Origin: a virus
Direction: 5' to 3' (one strand)
Length of the DNA: 64,000 nt
IMG/VR virus record: IMGVR_UViG_3300026097_000980
Coordinates: 91,509 to 155,508 of that record
Within the stretch, counting starts at the first letter, position 1. Each line of letters begins with the position of its first letter. Of the stretch, positions 1 through 8,993 are shown piece by piece. A program made the position numbers and the translations under genes. Under the pieces are notes generated by a model that was not told the origin of the DNA, searched no databases, and saw nothing but the letters and a program-made list of their open reading frames with translations.

Positions 1-122
1 AGAGCACCCATTATGCTGGTAGGTGTCACCGTAATGCCAAAGATTTTCATCTTGGTATTTTTAAGATTTTCCATTTCGTTTTCTATATTTTCGGTGATTT
101 CACCCAAGTCTTTGTCACTCAT
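1..122 (-). CDS. Hypothetical protein, N-terminal fragment cut by the window edge
   Basis: Only the first 41 residues are in the window. The protein starts MSDKDLGEITENIENEMEN, an acidic helical N-terminus, and continues into a more hydrophobic stretch (KIFGITVTPTSIMGAL). The start is supported by the strong ribosome site AGGAGCGAACA directly before the ATG, a sequence reused before many genes in this genome. It overlaps the 3' end of the upstream sulfotransferase gene by eight bases, so the two are probably translationally coupled. No function is recognised. Confidence 0.7.
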   Translation of the reverse strand, partial: MSDKDLGEITENIENEMENLKNTKMKIFGITVTPTSIMGA

Positions 123-807
123 TGTTCGCTCCTAGTGTTGTATAAAGTTGTTTGAGTTCTGTGTAATTTTTTACAGTTGTATTTTTCCTAGCATTAGCTA
201 CAGTGCTAGGTTTTTTGTTAGAATGTAGGTCAAAATCAAACACTGTTTTAAGATCCTGTTTCGGATTAAATGATAGCCGATCATAATCAACTATCCTATC
301 AAATTCGCAAAAATTTTCCACGTAGTTTTTTTGTCTTTTAAGGGTATAATACGCTTCTGCGAATAGTTCGGTACTTACAGTGATCTTTTTAACCATACCA
401 AACTCAAATCTTTTTCTGTGCCATTTTCCTGTTTCAGACGCTACAGAATAACTTAACACAATATCAAATAAATTTTGTCTGTCAATGTATACTGTATAGA
501 AATTTGCATCTACATAATTTCTGTATTCTCTATCTAAATCTTTGAACTTTTCAAAGTGATTCTCTTTTTGGCTGATATACCAAAAAAGATTCCCGATATC
601 TTTTATTAGAGCCGAGTTACTGTTTTTTATATTTTTTAATTTGTTAACAAATTTTTTATAGTCTGTATCATATTCTAAGTCAGGGTTTTTGCCAGTGTGA
701 AACGGCTCACAATAATCAACATTATAATGTTGCATAAACTGTGCAATCTCTAACATATATGTGCTTCCTGATCTAGGAAGACTAATTATTGCAATTTTAT
801 CTATCAT
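115..807 (-). CDS. Sulfotransferase family protein
   Basis: This 230-residue protein begins with a beta strand followed by PRSGSTYM (residues 11-18), the 5'-phosphosulfate-binding loop of PAPS-dependent sulfotransferases. A later IDRQNLFDIVLSYSVA segment matches the 3'-phosphate-binding region (R..N..D...S). It would transfer sulfate from PAPS to a hydroxyl or amine, possibly a cell-surface or virion glycan; the substrate cannot be read from the sequence. It is second in a leftward run and overlaps both neighbours. The family call is firm, the substrate unknown. Confidence 0.8.
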   Translation of the reverse strand: MIDKIAIISLPRSGSTYMLEIAQFMQHYNVDYCEPFHTGKNPDLEYDTDYKKFVNKLKNIKNSNSALIKDIGNLFWYISQKENHFEKFKDLDREYRNYVDANFYTVYIDRQNLFDIVLSYSVASETGKWHRKRFEFGMVKKITVSTELFAEAYYTLKRQKNYVENFCEFDRIVDYDRLSFNPKQDLKTVFDFDLHSNKKPSTVANARKNTTVKNYTELKQLYTTLGANNE

Positions 808-994
808 TACCTATCCGTGTCTCTGACACTACGTTATCATTCTGTTTGATTTTTATTATTATGGTTTGTTCTAATTCTACTTGTTCTTCGCACACTTCTA
901 TTTTACATTTCAAATGTTCGTCGTATTGTCTATGTGTAAACTCGCCGATTTCTGCTCCAAAATATGCTAAAAATCCAAACGCTATCGCTTCCAT
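797..994 (-). CDS. Small hypothetical protein with a hydrophobic N-terminus
   Basis: A 65-residue product beginning MEAIAFGFLAYFGAEIGEF, a short hydrophobic segment followed by a charged tail rich in E, K and I. An in-frame ATG at 1042 would add 16 residues (MFKLSKSIRQRDGKKN). The shorter start is preferred because AGAGAG lies upstream and the hydrophobic segment then becomes N-terminal, but this is uncertain. The stop overlaps the sulfotransferase start by 11 bases. No family recognised. Confidence 0.5.
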   Translation of the reverse strand: MEAIAFGFLAYFGAEIGEFTHRQYDEHLKCKIEVCEEQVELEQTIIIKIKQNDNVVSETRIGNDR

Positions 995-1123
995 GTTCTT
1001 TTTGCCATCTCTCTGTCTAATGCTTTTTGAAAGTTTGAACATCTAGGGTTCATTCTTTTAATCTTTAGCTCATTATCCTGCCATTCACTGGTCCAACATA
1101 TCACAGGTGAATAACGAGTTCGT

Positions 1124-3115
1124 TCACTGTTCATATTGACTTCTCACCATTGATTTATGTTTTGCATCGCTGGCTCCATTAAAGAAGCGAGCCGCAGGAT
1201 TGTCATAGTTCTTCTTGTCCGTGTATATATCCTTTGGCGGGTATAAATCGCCGTCTGCCATTTGCGGTTGTTGATATGCTCTAAAGTCGGGATTATATCC
1301 TAACAGTGCTACCAGTGCTGATTCATCTGTGCTACCTGCCATTGCAGCCTGTGCCAGTCTATCTTCTTCTGCATTGGCTTGTGCGATACTGGTTTCATTG
1401 GCTTCTTCCATTGTATCTTCTTGTTCGTCCTTGATGTCTTGTAGTGTGCGTTCTGCAACGCCGTTCACAATGTCGCGTATCAGATTCAAATCCAAACTGG
1501 CCAGTTCAATGTCTGCCATGTCAGCACCTTGACTTAACTGCTCTGATGCGCTCAGTGCAGATTCGCCTGTGATGTCTTCAGTTTGCACTGACCCGCCCTG
1601 TGCAAGATCCATGCTGTTGTCACTGCCCGCATTGCCTGCACTACTACCAGAGCCGTCCATACTGTTCATACTGCCCATGCCACTGCCTTGTGAACTGCTA
1701 CTTCCAAAGCCTCCTCCACTGCTACTCATACTGGAGTTCATAGCACTAAGACTGCTTGTAAGGCTCTGTGTGCTACTCTCTGCGGCTGTGCTTTGTGCGG
1801 CACTGGCTACATCGTCAGCGGCACTGAGAGCGTTCAGTTCGTTTGCGTTTAAGGATCTTCCCGATCCTGATGAGGTTGTTTCCGTGCTCGGAGCAATATC
1901 CCCTGTTGACACTTCAATACCTCCAGCGACTGCTTGTGTTTCTTGCACAGGCGTTCCTGTTGCTGGGTCAGTTGTCTCCATTCCCACCATTCCTTGAGAT
2001 TGTGTATCCATTGAAACATTTCCTGTTCCTCCTGTTATATCTGGAGTGCCTGTAAAATCTTGTGTGCCTGAATATAAATCTTGTTGCGGTGCTATTTGTG
2101 CCATCATAGCATCATTGTAGCCTGGACATTCTGGGGAGAATGTAGGATCTGCTGAACACTGTGCTGACAGCAATACCGTATCCTCTAGGCTTTCCTCTTC
2201 TAGGGGATTGCCTGCGTATCTGTAGTTCAGTTTGATTGAGGGATTCGCAAACTCTGGACCGTAGTATCCTGCCCAGTATCCCAAATCTTTACCAGTCACA
2301 TTCAGTTGAATAGATTCCAGTGTGTTCACATCAAACGGGTCTTTGAATGTTTCCTCACCTGAGATGTTTGTCCACTCACTGTAATATTGACTGTAGTCAT
2401 AGGTCTTTGAAAACACAGCCGTGCCCTGTGTGTCACGAATAACTACCTCCACATAGAAAGTGTCTGGAGTGCTTCTTGCATTATTAGTATAGTTGGCATC
2501 CCAGTTCTTGACACTCCACGAATAGTTGTAGCCAGTGGCTTCTATTCCTGCTTGCTCTAGTGCAATGTTTATTGCGGCGAGGTTCGTGAGTGTGCGTTCT
2601 ACATATCCAAAGTTAATCTGTCCATCCGCCGCACCAACGTATTGATCATTAATAGTAGGACATGATCCGCCTGAAGTTCCACCCCATCCTCTGTTAAGTT
2701 CGTAGCATCCATTCCAATATTGGCTAGTGTCACCTATCAAGTCGCCGGTTTGCCCCACAATGTATTCCTGTGTTGCCCAGTCTATCTCGTCAATCTGTAT
2801 ATATGAGTAGGTAGAATCCATTGACCTATTGACGCAGACATCTGAACGACCCACATACACTTTGTTTACATCGTCTCTCAAACAAAGATATTCGTTGCCT
2901 AACACGCCGTCCGATCCTGTGGTTGAGTTTTCTGAATAGAAATATTCGTCAACACTGCCGCCTTGATCTATCCACCAATCTTTTATTTCATTGTGGTCGG
3001 GTGCTTGGAATGTGTGGGTGTCGTGAGGACCCGCTTTAGAAAGCGGCGCCACCAGTAGCATACATAAGCAGAGCACTGCCCAATATGCCCCAGCCAATGC
3101 CTTTGAGTGTGTCAT
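1124..3115 (-). CDS. Large exported or virion protein with a Ser/Gly/Met-rich region
   Basis: This 663-residue protein has a plausible signal peptide (residues 1-28, hydrophobic AVLCLCMLLVAPLSKA, likely cleavage before GPHD). A Cys/Trp/Tyr-rich domain follows (about 30-310), then a low-complexity Ser/Gly/Met/Thr region (about 340-540) and an acidic helical C-terminus. The start lies 80 bases inside the 3' end of the upstream gene, an unusually long overlap; a downstream ATG (residue 19) would destroy the signal peptide. It pairs with the Asn/Thr-repeat protein upstream. Likely an exported or virion protein; no precise function. Confidence 0.6.
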   Translation of the reverse strand: MTHSKALAGAYWAVLCLCMLLVAPLSKAGPHDTHTFQAPDHNEIKDWWIDQGGSVDEYFYSENSTTGSDGVLGNEYLCLRDDVNKVYVGRSDVCVNRSMDSTYSYIQIDEIDWATQEYIVGQTGDLIGDTSQYWNGCYELNRGWGGTSGGSCPTINDQYVGAADGQINFGYVERTLTNLAAINIALEQAGIEATGYNYSWSVKNWDANYTNNARSTPDTFYVEVVIRDTQGTAVFSKTYDYSQYYSEWTNISGEETFKDPFDVNTLESIQLNVTGKDLGYWAGYYGPEFANPSIKLNYRYAGNPLEEESLEDTVLLSAQCSADPTFSPECPGYNDAMMAQIAPQQDLYSGTQDFTGTPDITGGTGNVSMDTQSQGMVGMETTDPATGTPVQETQAVAGGIEVSTGDIAPSTETTSSGSGRSLNANELNALSAADDVASAAQSTAAESSTQSLTSSLSAMNSSMSSSGGGFGSSSSQGSGMGSMNSMDGSGSSAGNAGSDNSMDLAQGGSVQTEDITGESALSASEQLSQGADMADIELASLDLNLIRDIVNGVAERTLQDIKDEQEDTMEEANETSIAQANAEEDRLAQAAMAGSTDESALVALLGYNPDFRAYQQPQMADGDLYPPKDIYTDKKNYDNPAARFFNGASDAKHKSMVRSQYEQ

Positions 3116-4001
3116 TGCGTCTGGTTTCCTCTTCCTGTTCAGTAGGCTTTAGTTCTGGATACTTTGCCCACATTTCTTTGGCTTCATCGCCTATCTTGCC
3201 ATTGAACGGACAAGGTGTTCCAGCCATTTCCATTGCTGTAAATACCTTTGGATCCTGGCACATTAGACTCACAGCCGCAACCTTCATGCCCATGTTGTAC
3301 AGGGTCTTTGAATTCTTTAGTCGCTCACAGTTTAGATCACGAACATGTCCACCGCCCGCAATACCCAGTATTTGACTTTGCACTGCCGCTGAATATGAAA
3401 CTGTGCAGGTGTCATTGCCTCCTGCGTTCACCGTGGGGGCAATAGCACTGGGTGGTGGTGACTTGATGGTCTGTGTAATATCACTCTTGTTGTTGTTATT
3501 GTTTGTGTTGTTATTGTTGTTGGTGTTATTACTGGTTGACGTATTTGTGTTCGTGTTGTTGTTAGTGTTTGTGTTCGTGCTGGTGCTGTTCACAGTTTGG
3601 TCAACAGTTTGATCAATGGTGCTGTCCGTGGTCTGATTGATAGTGCTGTCTGTGGTCTGATTGATTGTGCTGTTAGTAGTGTTATTAATCGTGCTGTTGT
3701 TGGTGTTGTTGGTAGTCTGATCAATAGTGCTGTTATTAGTGTTTGTGTTAGTGTTGGTGTTGTTAGTGCCGCCACTCAGAATATTGTTGTTGGTGTTTGT
3801 GTTTGTGTTGGTGGTTCCGCCACTCAGCACATTATTGTTGGTATTTGTACTGTTCACCGTTGAGTTGGTATTTGTGGTGCTTTCCGTCACCACAAGGCTT
3901 GAACTGTCTGCTTCGCCATCTGCATCTTCAAGTGCATGTGCTTGTGGCACCGCACTGATAGACAAGGCTATAACTGCTACGAATAGCACTCTTTTAATCA
4001 T
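3036..4001 (-). CDS. Exported protein with a long Asn/Thr low-complexity stalk
   Basis: A 321-residue protein. The signal peptide is MIKRVLFVAVIALSISA..AHA. About 130 residues follow made almost only of N, T, S, D, Q and I, then a conserved C-terminal domain with four cysteines (DTCTVSYSAAVQS.., RDLNCERL, SLMCQDPKV, GTPCPFNGK). The start is set by GGGAGCGAAAA just before the ATG. From memory this C-terminal domain recurs in T4-like marine phages. The repeat looks like a flexible linker or adhesive stalk. It is co-directional and overlapping with the next exported protein. Confidence 0.6.
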   Translation of the reverse strand: MIKRVLFVAVIALSISAVPQAHALEDADGEADSSSLVVTESTTNTNSTVNSTNTNNNVLSGGTTNTNTNTNNNILSGGTNNTNTNTNTNNSTIDQTTNNTNNSTINNTTNSTINQTTDSTINQTTDSTIDQTVDQTVNSTSTNTNTNNNTNTNTSTSNNTNNNNNTNNNNNKSDITQTIKSPPPSAIAPTVNAGGNDTCTVSYSAAVQSQILGIAGGGHVRDLNCERLKNSKTLYNMGMKVAAVSLMCQDPKVFTAMEMAGTPCPFNGKIGDEAKEMWAKYPELKPTEQEEETRRNDTLKGIGWGILGSALLMYATGGAAF

Positions 4002-4097
4002 TTTTCGCTCCCGGGATAAATCGTATTCCCTCAACAGTATTTAATCACAGGTTATTGTGAATTTTAGTACTACTTTAGTACAAGTATTTATCATAAA

Positions 4098-4117
4098 GGT
4101 GTAAAAATATTTACACC
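4098..4117. promoter_or_regulatory. Inverted repeat between divergent genes
   Basis: GGTGTAAA and TTTACACC form a perfect 8-bp inverted repeat around AATA. It lies in the divergent intergenic region, five bases before the late-type box of the Fis-like HTH gene. It could be an operator, perhaps autoregulatory, or an RNA hairpin. Confidence 0.4.
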
Positions 4118-4121
4118 AGAC

Positions 4122-4129
4122 TATAAATA
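4122..4129 (+). promoter_or_regulatory. Late-type promoter box TATAAATA, 4 nt from ATG
   Basis: This is a perfect T4-type late box followed by CATC and the ATG at 4134. With T4-like geometry the transcript would begin at or next to the start codon. Confidence 0.55.
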
Positions 4130-4133
4130 CATC

Positions 4134-4355
4134 ATGTCCAGAGAAGAAGATGACGAACTGAGAAGAATCGTTGAGGAACTAGAAAGTTTAAGAAAACAAG
4201 TAGGGCTTCCAGACCGTGTTGAAAAAGTAGAAAAGGATGCTATTCAGAATGCTCTTTATGAGACCGATGGCAATCAAACACTTGCGGCAAAAAAACTTGG
4301 ATTAGGTAGAACCTGTTTGATTGCCAAAATGAAGAAGTATGGGATTATAAAGTAG
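4134..4355 (+). CDS. Small Fis/NtrC-type helix-turn-helix DNA-binding protein
   Basis: A 73-residue protein: a charged coiled N-terminal half (about 1-32), then a classic HTH_8 (Fis) domain at about 35-72 reading AIQNALYETDGNQTLAAKKL and continuing to KKYGIIK. The NQTLAAKKLGLGR helix-turn-helix is the NtrC-family DNA-contact motif. It is the only plus-strand gene among minus-strand late genes and carries its own late-type box. Likely a small transcription or nucleoid factor; the target is unknown. The 3' end overlaps the convergent gene by 11 bases. Confidence 0.75.
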   Translation: MSREEDDELRRIVEELESLRKQVGLPDRVEKVEKDAIQNALYETDGNQTLAAKKLGLGRTCLIAKMKKYGIIK

Positions 4356-6045
4356 CGTTAGGCTCGTTAGGTTTCTTATCTAGAGAATCTGGCATTCCAT
4401 CATTGTCAGCGTCATTATATGTATTAGGAGTGTCAGTGTCTTTCTTCTTATAGATTGTCAGCATTTCATTGTTAAGATCTGCTAACACCTTACCGGCGGC
4501 ATCTACTTCAACAATATTTCTAATAGTTTTTCCTTGTTGAATGTATGAACGATACTGTACTAGAATATTGTTCTTACCTAACTTCTGTGCAATATTTTTT
4601 ATTTCATCAGGTGCATCTTTTAGTTTTTCGCTAGGCTTAACTTTAACTTGTAACGCAACGCCATTTCCGCCTTTGGCAGTTAAAACATTACTGCACTCTA
4701 AGTCAAAATATTCGCAGACTTGATAAAATGTTTTTCCAAACCTTAGTTCTACAAAATCTTTACCTGCTCCTGGATCCATGATAGTCACAACTACTAGCTC
4801 GTCGCCGCGAGTCTTAGAAGAGGCATCTTGCTGATCAACATTCTTCCCTGAATGATATAGTAGTCCTTGCTGTAAATGTGATAGAAAGTCTATTTCACCT
4901 TCTGTTGTATCACCTGCAAGATGTTTGTTAATTTTTTGTTGGGCCCATTGATAAGTTTCTTTAATAGGCCCATTCATTACTGCTTGAAGAGTCTTAGGAT
5001 TTACTATGAACTCACCATCTTTGGTATAGTTGTCTATTACTTTTGCAAATGATGATTTGAAGTTTTCAGGTAACTCATAGTTAAAACTCTGTCTCCAGAA
5101 CAATCCAAGTTTCTCAAAAGTTCTACCACTTGCCTGTCCAATCTGTGAACGGCCACTGCCTGCTTTTAAACTTAAAAGACTTAGTGTTTCTGGATCTCCT
5201 TCGCTACCAGCAACGATAAGTTTTAAATCAACCTTTGTCATATTTTGGTTTTCTGCTTCTGCACCGTCACTTACTACGCTGATCTCTTGTTTGACATCAT
5301 CAGTGTAATATTCTTGGATTTTAGATACAGCATTACTTGGTTCAAGGCCTGTGTTTGCATAGTTTGCCGCCTTGCTTATCATTTCATTTAGTTTCTTTCC
5401 AGCATCATCACTTAATTCTAGTTTTCTCTGCACTGCTAATCCGTCGCCTTTTGCTTCTATAAGCATTCTTAAGGCTTTGATGTCTCCTCTAGGGAGTGTC
5501 ACTTTAATACTTAGACTATCATCGGTTCTGTCTTGCACCGGCAAACTTATTTCATTTTTTCCGCTTGCAAAGAAATTTTCTCCAATGCGTAGAACATCGT
5601 CTGCCGAAATTTCTGTAGATGTATTAGTAAATCTTGCAGCCATTGCAAATCCTAATACACCTTCAGTAACATTTCCTGCATTTACAGTAGTTTTAACAGC
5701 TGACTTATCTATGTTTGTAGGAATAAATTTATGAGTTTTGCCGTCTTCGTCTACGCCGGTTATTTTTTCTTTTACATTTGTTTTTTCACCCGACGATCTT
5801 AGTTCTACTTGCTTGTTTATTATTGCAAGAGCATTTTCTATCTCTTCTTCAGGAATAGTAACAGGAATTAACCCACTCCCTGCCTTAACTATGATTGTCT
5901 CTCCTGCTTTTATCTTTGCGATAAGAGGAGGTATGTATGCATTATGGCTTTTATTTTCCGGAGTCCAATATTCTCCCGAAATTAGAGCTTCGTGTAGTTT
6001 CATTGTAGACTTGACTGTTTCTGATAAAAATTCAAATGCTCTCAT
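4345..6045 (-). CDS. Conserved phage protein with MRAFEFLSE N-terminus
   Basis: A 566-residue soluble protein. The first residues (MRAFEFLSE) match a leader motif shared by several genes here (34893-36005 MRAFEILTE; 44892-45176 MRAIEI), which I recall from T4-like marine phages. The middle is mixed alpha/beta with no motif I can place. The C-terminus DADNDGMPDSLDKKP is a calcium-binding thrombospondin-type-3-like loop. A late-type box lies five bases before the ATG. Probably a virion-associated or morphogenesis protein; function unknown. Confidence 0.6.
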   Translation of the reverse strand: MRAFEFLSETVKSTMKLHEALISGEYWTPENKSHNAYIPPLIAKIKAGETIIVKAGSGLIPVTIPEEEIENALAIINKQVELRSSGEKTNVKEKITGVDEDGKTHKFIPTNIDKSAVKTTVNAGNVTEGVLGFAMAARFTNTSTEISADDVLRIGENFFASGKNEISLPVQDRTDDSLSIKVTLPRGDIKALRMLIEAKGDGLAVQRKLELSDDAGKKLNEMISKAANYANTGLEPSNAVSKIQEYYTDDVKQEISVVSDGAEAENQNMTKVDLKLIVAGSEGDPETLSLLSLKAGSGRSQIGQASGRTFEKLGLFWRQSFNYELPENFKSSFAKVIDNYTKDGEFIVNPKTLQAVMNGPIKETYQWAQQKINKHLAGDTTEGEIDFLSHLQQGLLYHSGKNVDQQDASSKTRGDELVVVTIMDPGAGKDFVELRFGKTFYQVCEYFDLECSNVLTAKGGNGVALQVKVKPSEKLKDAPDEIKNIAQKLGKNNILVQYRSYIQQGKTIRNIVEVDAAGKVLADLNNEMLTIYKKKDTDTPNTYNDADNDGMPDSLDKKPNEPNATL

Positions 6046-6050
6046 AAGTG

Positions 6051-6058
6051 TATTTATT
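6051..6058 (-). promoter_or_regulatory. Late-type box AATAAATA, 5 nt from ATG
   Basis: On the minus strand AATAAATA is followed by CACTT and the ATG at 6045. One of ten boxes in the window with a 4-5 base gap to the start codon. Confidence 0.45.
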
Positions 6059-6740
6059 CAATATCGGGGAATAGGCAATCTTGTATGAATGCTCGGACAT
6101 CCTCTTCGTCCAGGCCTAATGCGGCCATTGTGCGAGGAGTATGTGGATTTTGTTTTTGGTAATACGCATAACGATTTTGTGCGGTGATGCCTTGTTCGCG
6201 ATCGCCTTGATCATTAAAGAACGCAATCTCATCTAGGTAAGCATACACATTATGTTCAGCCATTGCGTAAATCTGTTCTAGTTCATCTTCCTTGTTAACA
6301 TTACCGGCAGCGACCATATGCTCAGAAAATATAGCTTGCGCCCAGTCTGGTAACTCTCTCTTTTTACGCCAGTCTAGTTTGGCAACTTCTTGAGCAAATC
6401 CTTCAATCATAACATGATGTGGATTTTGTGTTGCTGAGTAATCGTGAAAGCATCCTGTAATTTTATTTTTGCCTGCAATAACATCGAATCCAAATATAGG
6501 ACCGTCATTTTCTAGGTGTGGGAAGATGCAACAATGCATCATCCACAGTCCTTTGGTATCGCGAGCATCAACTACATCCACATGAGCCCTGCGATACTGA
6601 TCACTATTCCAAACACGATTAACCCACCCAGGCTGATTGAAGCGATCCATACCAGGCTCCGATACCTCAGTTCCTGTTTTGTCAAACGCCGCTTCAAAAG
6701 TCTGCTGTACTCCTATCAATGTATCCCAAACTTGACTCAT
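6054..6740 (-). CDS. pcyX: Ferredoxin-dependent bilin reductase, PcyX type
   Basis: A 228-residue protein of the ferredoxin-dependent bilin reductase family, which reduces biliverdin to phycobilins. The core MMHCCIFPHLENDGPIFGFDVIAG aligns by eye with the PcyA active site: the conserved His is residue 69 and the catalytic Asp residue 86. Length and similarity fit the viral PcyX group known from oceanic viral metagenomes, reported to make phycoerythrobilin. It overlaps the AhcY stop (TAATG), and heme oxygenase, which supplies biliverdin, is encoded 1.7 kb upstream on the same strand. PebS or PcyA is possible but less likely given the CCIFPHLEND segment. Confidence 0.85.
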   Translation of the reverse strand: MSQVWDTLIGVQQTFEAAFDKTGTEVSEPGMDRFNQPGWVNRVWNSDQYRRAHVDVVDARDTKGLWMMHCCIFPHLENDGPIFGFDVIAGKNKITGCFHDYSATQNPHHVMIEGFAQEVAKLDWRKKRELPDWAQAIFSEHMVAAGNVNKEDELEQIYAMAEHNVYAYLDEIAFFNDQGDREQGITAQNRYAYYQKQNPHTPRTMAALGLDEEDVRAFIQDCLFPDIE

Positions 6741-8026
6741 TAGTATCTATAAGTCTCTAGTTTGTAAGGTCCTTGTACAGGTACACTAATATACTTTGCC
6801 TGTTCTTTTGTGAGCACAGTTAGGTCAGCACCTAGTTGTTCTAGATGTAGTCTAGCTACCTTCTCGTCTAGATGTTTTGGTAGAAGATATAACTTGCCTT
6901 TTTCGTAGTTTTCTGCATTATTCCACATTTCAATTTGTGCAAGAACCTGGTTAGTAAAACTATTGCTCATTACATAACTAGGATGGCCAGTAGCACAACC
7001 TAGATTTACTAATCTTCCTTTTGCTAGAACGATAATCTTTTTACCATCAGGAAATTTTACATGATCAACCTGTGGTTTAATTTCATCCCACTCATATTTT
7101 TCTATGCCTTTAATATCAATTTCACTGTCAAAATGGCCAATATTACACACAATAGCATTGTTTTTCATTTTAATCATATGGTCGTGTGTGATAACATCGA
7201 TGTTGCCTGTGGCTGTAACAAAGATATCTGCTTTGTCTGCGGCATACTCCATTGTGGTAACTTTGTACCCTTCCATAGCCGCTTGGAGTGCAAGAATAGG
7301 ATCAATTTCAGTAATCCATACTTGAGCACTTAATGCTCTTAATGCCTGAGCAGATCCTTTGCCAACATCTCCATATCCACAAACGACAGCAATTTTGCCA
7401 GCAATCATAACATCTGTTGCTCTTTTAATTGCATCTACACAGCTTTCACGGCAACCATATAGATTATCAAATTTAGATTTAGTAACACTGTCATTTACAT
7501 TGATTGCAGGAATTTTAAGTGTGTTATTTTCAATTCTTTCCAACAGTTTGTGAATACCTGTAGTAGTTTCTTCTGTAACTCCTACAATGTCTTCCAACAG
7601 TTCAGGATACTTGTCGTGAATATAACCTGTAAGATCGTGGCCATCATCCAGTAGAATGTTAGGTGTCCAGCCATTAGAACCTCTCAGTGTTTGTTCGATA
7701 CACCACCAATACTCATCTTCAGTCTCACCTTTCCATGCAAATACTGGAATACCTTGATCAGCCAAAGCGGCTGCCGCATGATCTTGAGTAGAAAAAATAT
7801 TACAACTACTCCAGCGAACATCAGCACCTAGCTCTACTAGTGTTTCAACTAACACTGCTGTTTGAATAGTCATGTGCAAACTACCTGTAATTCTAGCACC
7901 AGCTAGAGGTTTTTTACCTGCATACTCTTTCCTAATTGCCATCAATCCTGGCATTTCGCCTTCGGCAATCTCTATTTCTTTTCTGCCGTAATCTGCAAGG
8001 TTAATATCTTTAATTTTGTAATCCAC
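6740..8026 (-). CDS. ahcY: S-adenosylhomocysteinase
   Basis: This 428-residue enzyme cleaves S-adenosylhomocysteine to adenosine and homocysteine, relieving product inhibition of methyltransferases. Visible signatures are the N-terminal [20 protein letters not shown], the Rossmann motif [10 protein letters not shown] for NAD, and the C-terminal end PYKLETYRY. Length is full for the family. The start is GTG, preceded by AAGGAAAAC. It sits between the bilin reductase and a membrane-protein gene, and MetK at 30 kb completes a partial methyl cycle. Confidence 0.95.
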   Translation of the reverse strand: MDYKIKDINLADYGRKEIEIAEGEMPGLMAIRKEYAGKKPLAGARITGSLHMTIQTAVLVETLVELGADVRWSSCNIFSTQDHAAAALADQGIPVFAWKGETEDEYWWCIEQTLRGSNGWTPNILLDDGHDLTGYIHDKYPELLEDIVGVTEETTTGIHKLLERIENNTLKIPAINVNDSVTKSKFDNLYGCRESCVDAIKRATDVMIAGKIAVVCGYGDVGKGSAQALRALSAQVWITEIDPILALQAAMEGYKVTTMEYAADKADIFVTATGNIDVITHDHMIKMKNNAIVCNIGHFDSEIDIKGIEKYEWDEIKPQVDHVKFPDGKKIIVLAKGRLVNLGCATGHPSYVMSNSFTNQVLAQIEMWNNAENYEKGKLYLLPKHLDEKVARLHLEQLGADLTVLTKEQAKYISVPVQGPYKLETYRY

Positions 8027-8048
8027 TAATGTTTTCCTTATGTTAATA

Positions 8049-8444
8049 TTATAAACTGTTTACTAAATTCATTGCTACACTGGTTCCCGTTATCGCACTG
8101 CCTATCATAATAGCGCGATCGTTCCATACGCCGCCTACGTATATCCACAAGACAGATGCGATTAGATAGGACAGTTTTCCATAAACGTCCATATCAGCCG
8201 AAAACAAAAATACACCAATAATAGCCAATACAGTTGCACCCCACTTGGCATAATAATCAACGGTGCCAGTAGGTGTTGTCGGACGTAGATCATCCGCCTC
8301 TGCTTGAAGCTCTTCTAGCTCCTGCTTCAGTCTTCTTTTTTCTGTGGCAAGTTCCATTGCAAGCTTCCCTGCTTTAGACATGGTGCTGCCTTCGAATCTT
8401 TCGTGTGTTTCTTCACTCACTATCGGGTCATCTCTATCTGTCAT
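8049..8444 (-). CDS. Coiled-coil membrane protein
   Basis: A 131-residue protein with a charged helical segment at about 22-50 ([20 protein letters not shown] and following Glu-rich residues), then two to three closely spaced hydrophobic segments ([48 protein letters not shown]). It lies between ahcY and heme oxygenase. The topology would suit a small inner-membrane protein or holin-like protein, but nothing specific supports that. Confidence 0.6.
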   Translation of the reverse strand: MTDRDDPIVSEETHERFEGSTMSKAGKLAMELATEKRRLKQELEELQAEADDLRPTTPTGTVDYYAKWGATVLAIIGVFLFSADMDVYGKLSYLIASVLWIYVGGVWNDRAIMIGSAITGTSVAMNLVNSL

Positions 8445-8450
8445 AAAGGA

Positions 8451-8993
8451 TTATTTATCTACAAATTCCATCATTTCTTGAAATAATCTAGTTGCAAACT
8501 CAAAACATAGTTTAGCTTCATCGGCCATACTGTCGTCAACCTTTTTTCTAATTTTTTCTTTTAATTCTTCTCGATCACCATCGAATTGATAAAAACGTCC
8601 TTCTCCAGGAACTTTTTTAGCAATTATTTGTCCGCCACTTAGATCGCCCATGTGCCTTACATAGATATGAGCCATAAGTTTATGTGGGTCATTGCTGATG
8701 CTCATGATATGATCAAGATATTCTTTTACAACCGCACACTGAGGTGGCTGTTGATCCTTGTGCGGCCACAATTCCATAAAGTCCGCATAGATTTCCTTAG
8801 ATCGTTCAACAATTCGCATATCGTTTAATAATCCGTGACGTGCGGCCATAACTTCTAACAGTTCATACATTGGAAACTGATTCCATAGGTAGGTTGCATA
8901 TAATTCTGCATCGATATCTTTAAACAATACTTTTACAAATTCTTGCCTTTCGGCGTTTGTGTGTTGTTCTTTGGTAAGTTCTTTTAGACTCAT
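8451..8993 (-). CDS. ho1: Heme oxygenase
   Basis: A 180-residue heme oxygenase that opens heme to biliverdin, CO and iron using ferredoxin or another reductant. The N-terminal LTKEQHTNAERQEF carries the proximal heme ligand His, and YVRHMGDLSGGQIIAKK is the distal helix with the GDLSGGQ signature. It is shorter than cyanobacterial HO1 (about 240), as in viral forms. The start overlaps the clpS stop (ATGA). With the bilin reductase it forms a heme-to-bilin pathway. Confidence 0.93.
   Translation of the reverse strand: MSLKELTKEQHTNAERQEFVKVLFKDIDAELYATYLWNQFPMYELLEVMAARHGLLNDMRIVERSKEIYADFMELWPHKDQQPPQCAVVKEYLDHIMSISNDPHKLMAHIYVRHMGDLSGGQIIAKKVPGEGRFYQFDGDREELKEKIRKKVDDSMADEAKLCFEFATRLFQEMMEFVDK

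Noticed and set aside
3403-4044. Plus-strand open frames rich in Leu/Val opposite the Asn/Thr-repeat gene
   Set aside because: They are antisense shadows of the AAC/ACT-rich repeat (minus strand), with no ribosome site; the minus-strand gene has a signal peptide and a good start.
8026-8049. SAM or SAH riboswitch before ahcY or metK
   Set aside because: Only about 20-25 bases separate these genes from their upstream neighbours, too short for any known SAM/SAH riboswitch, and no pseudoknot-like structure is seen.
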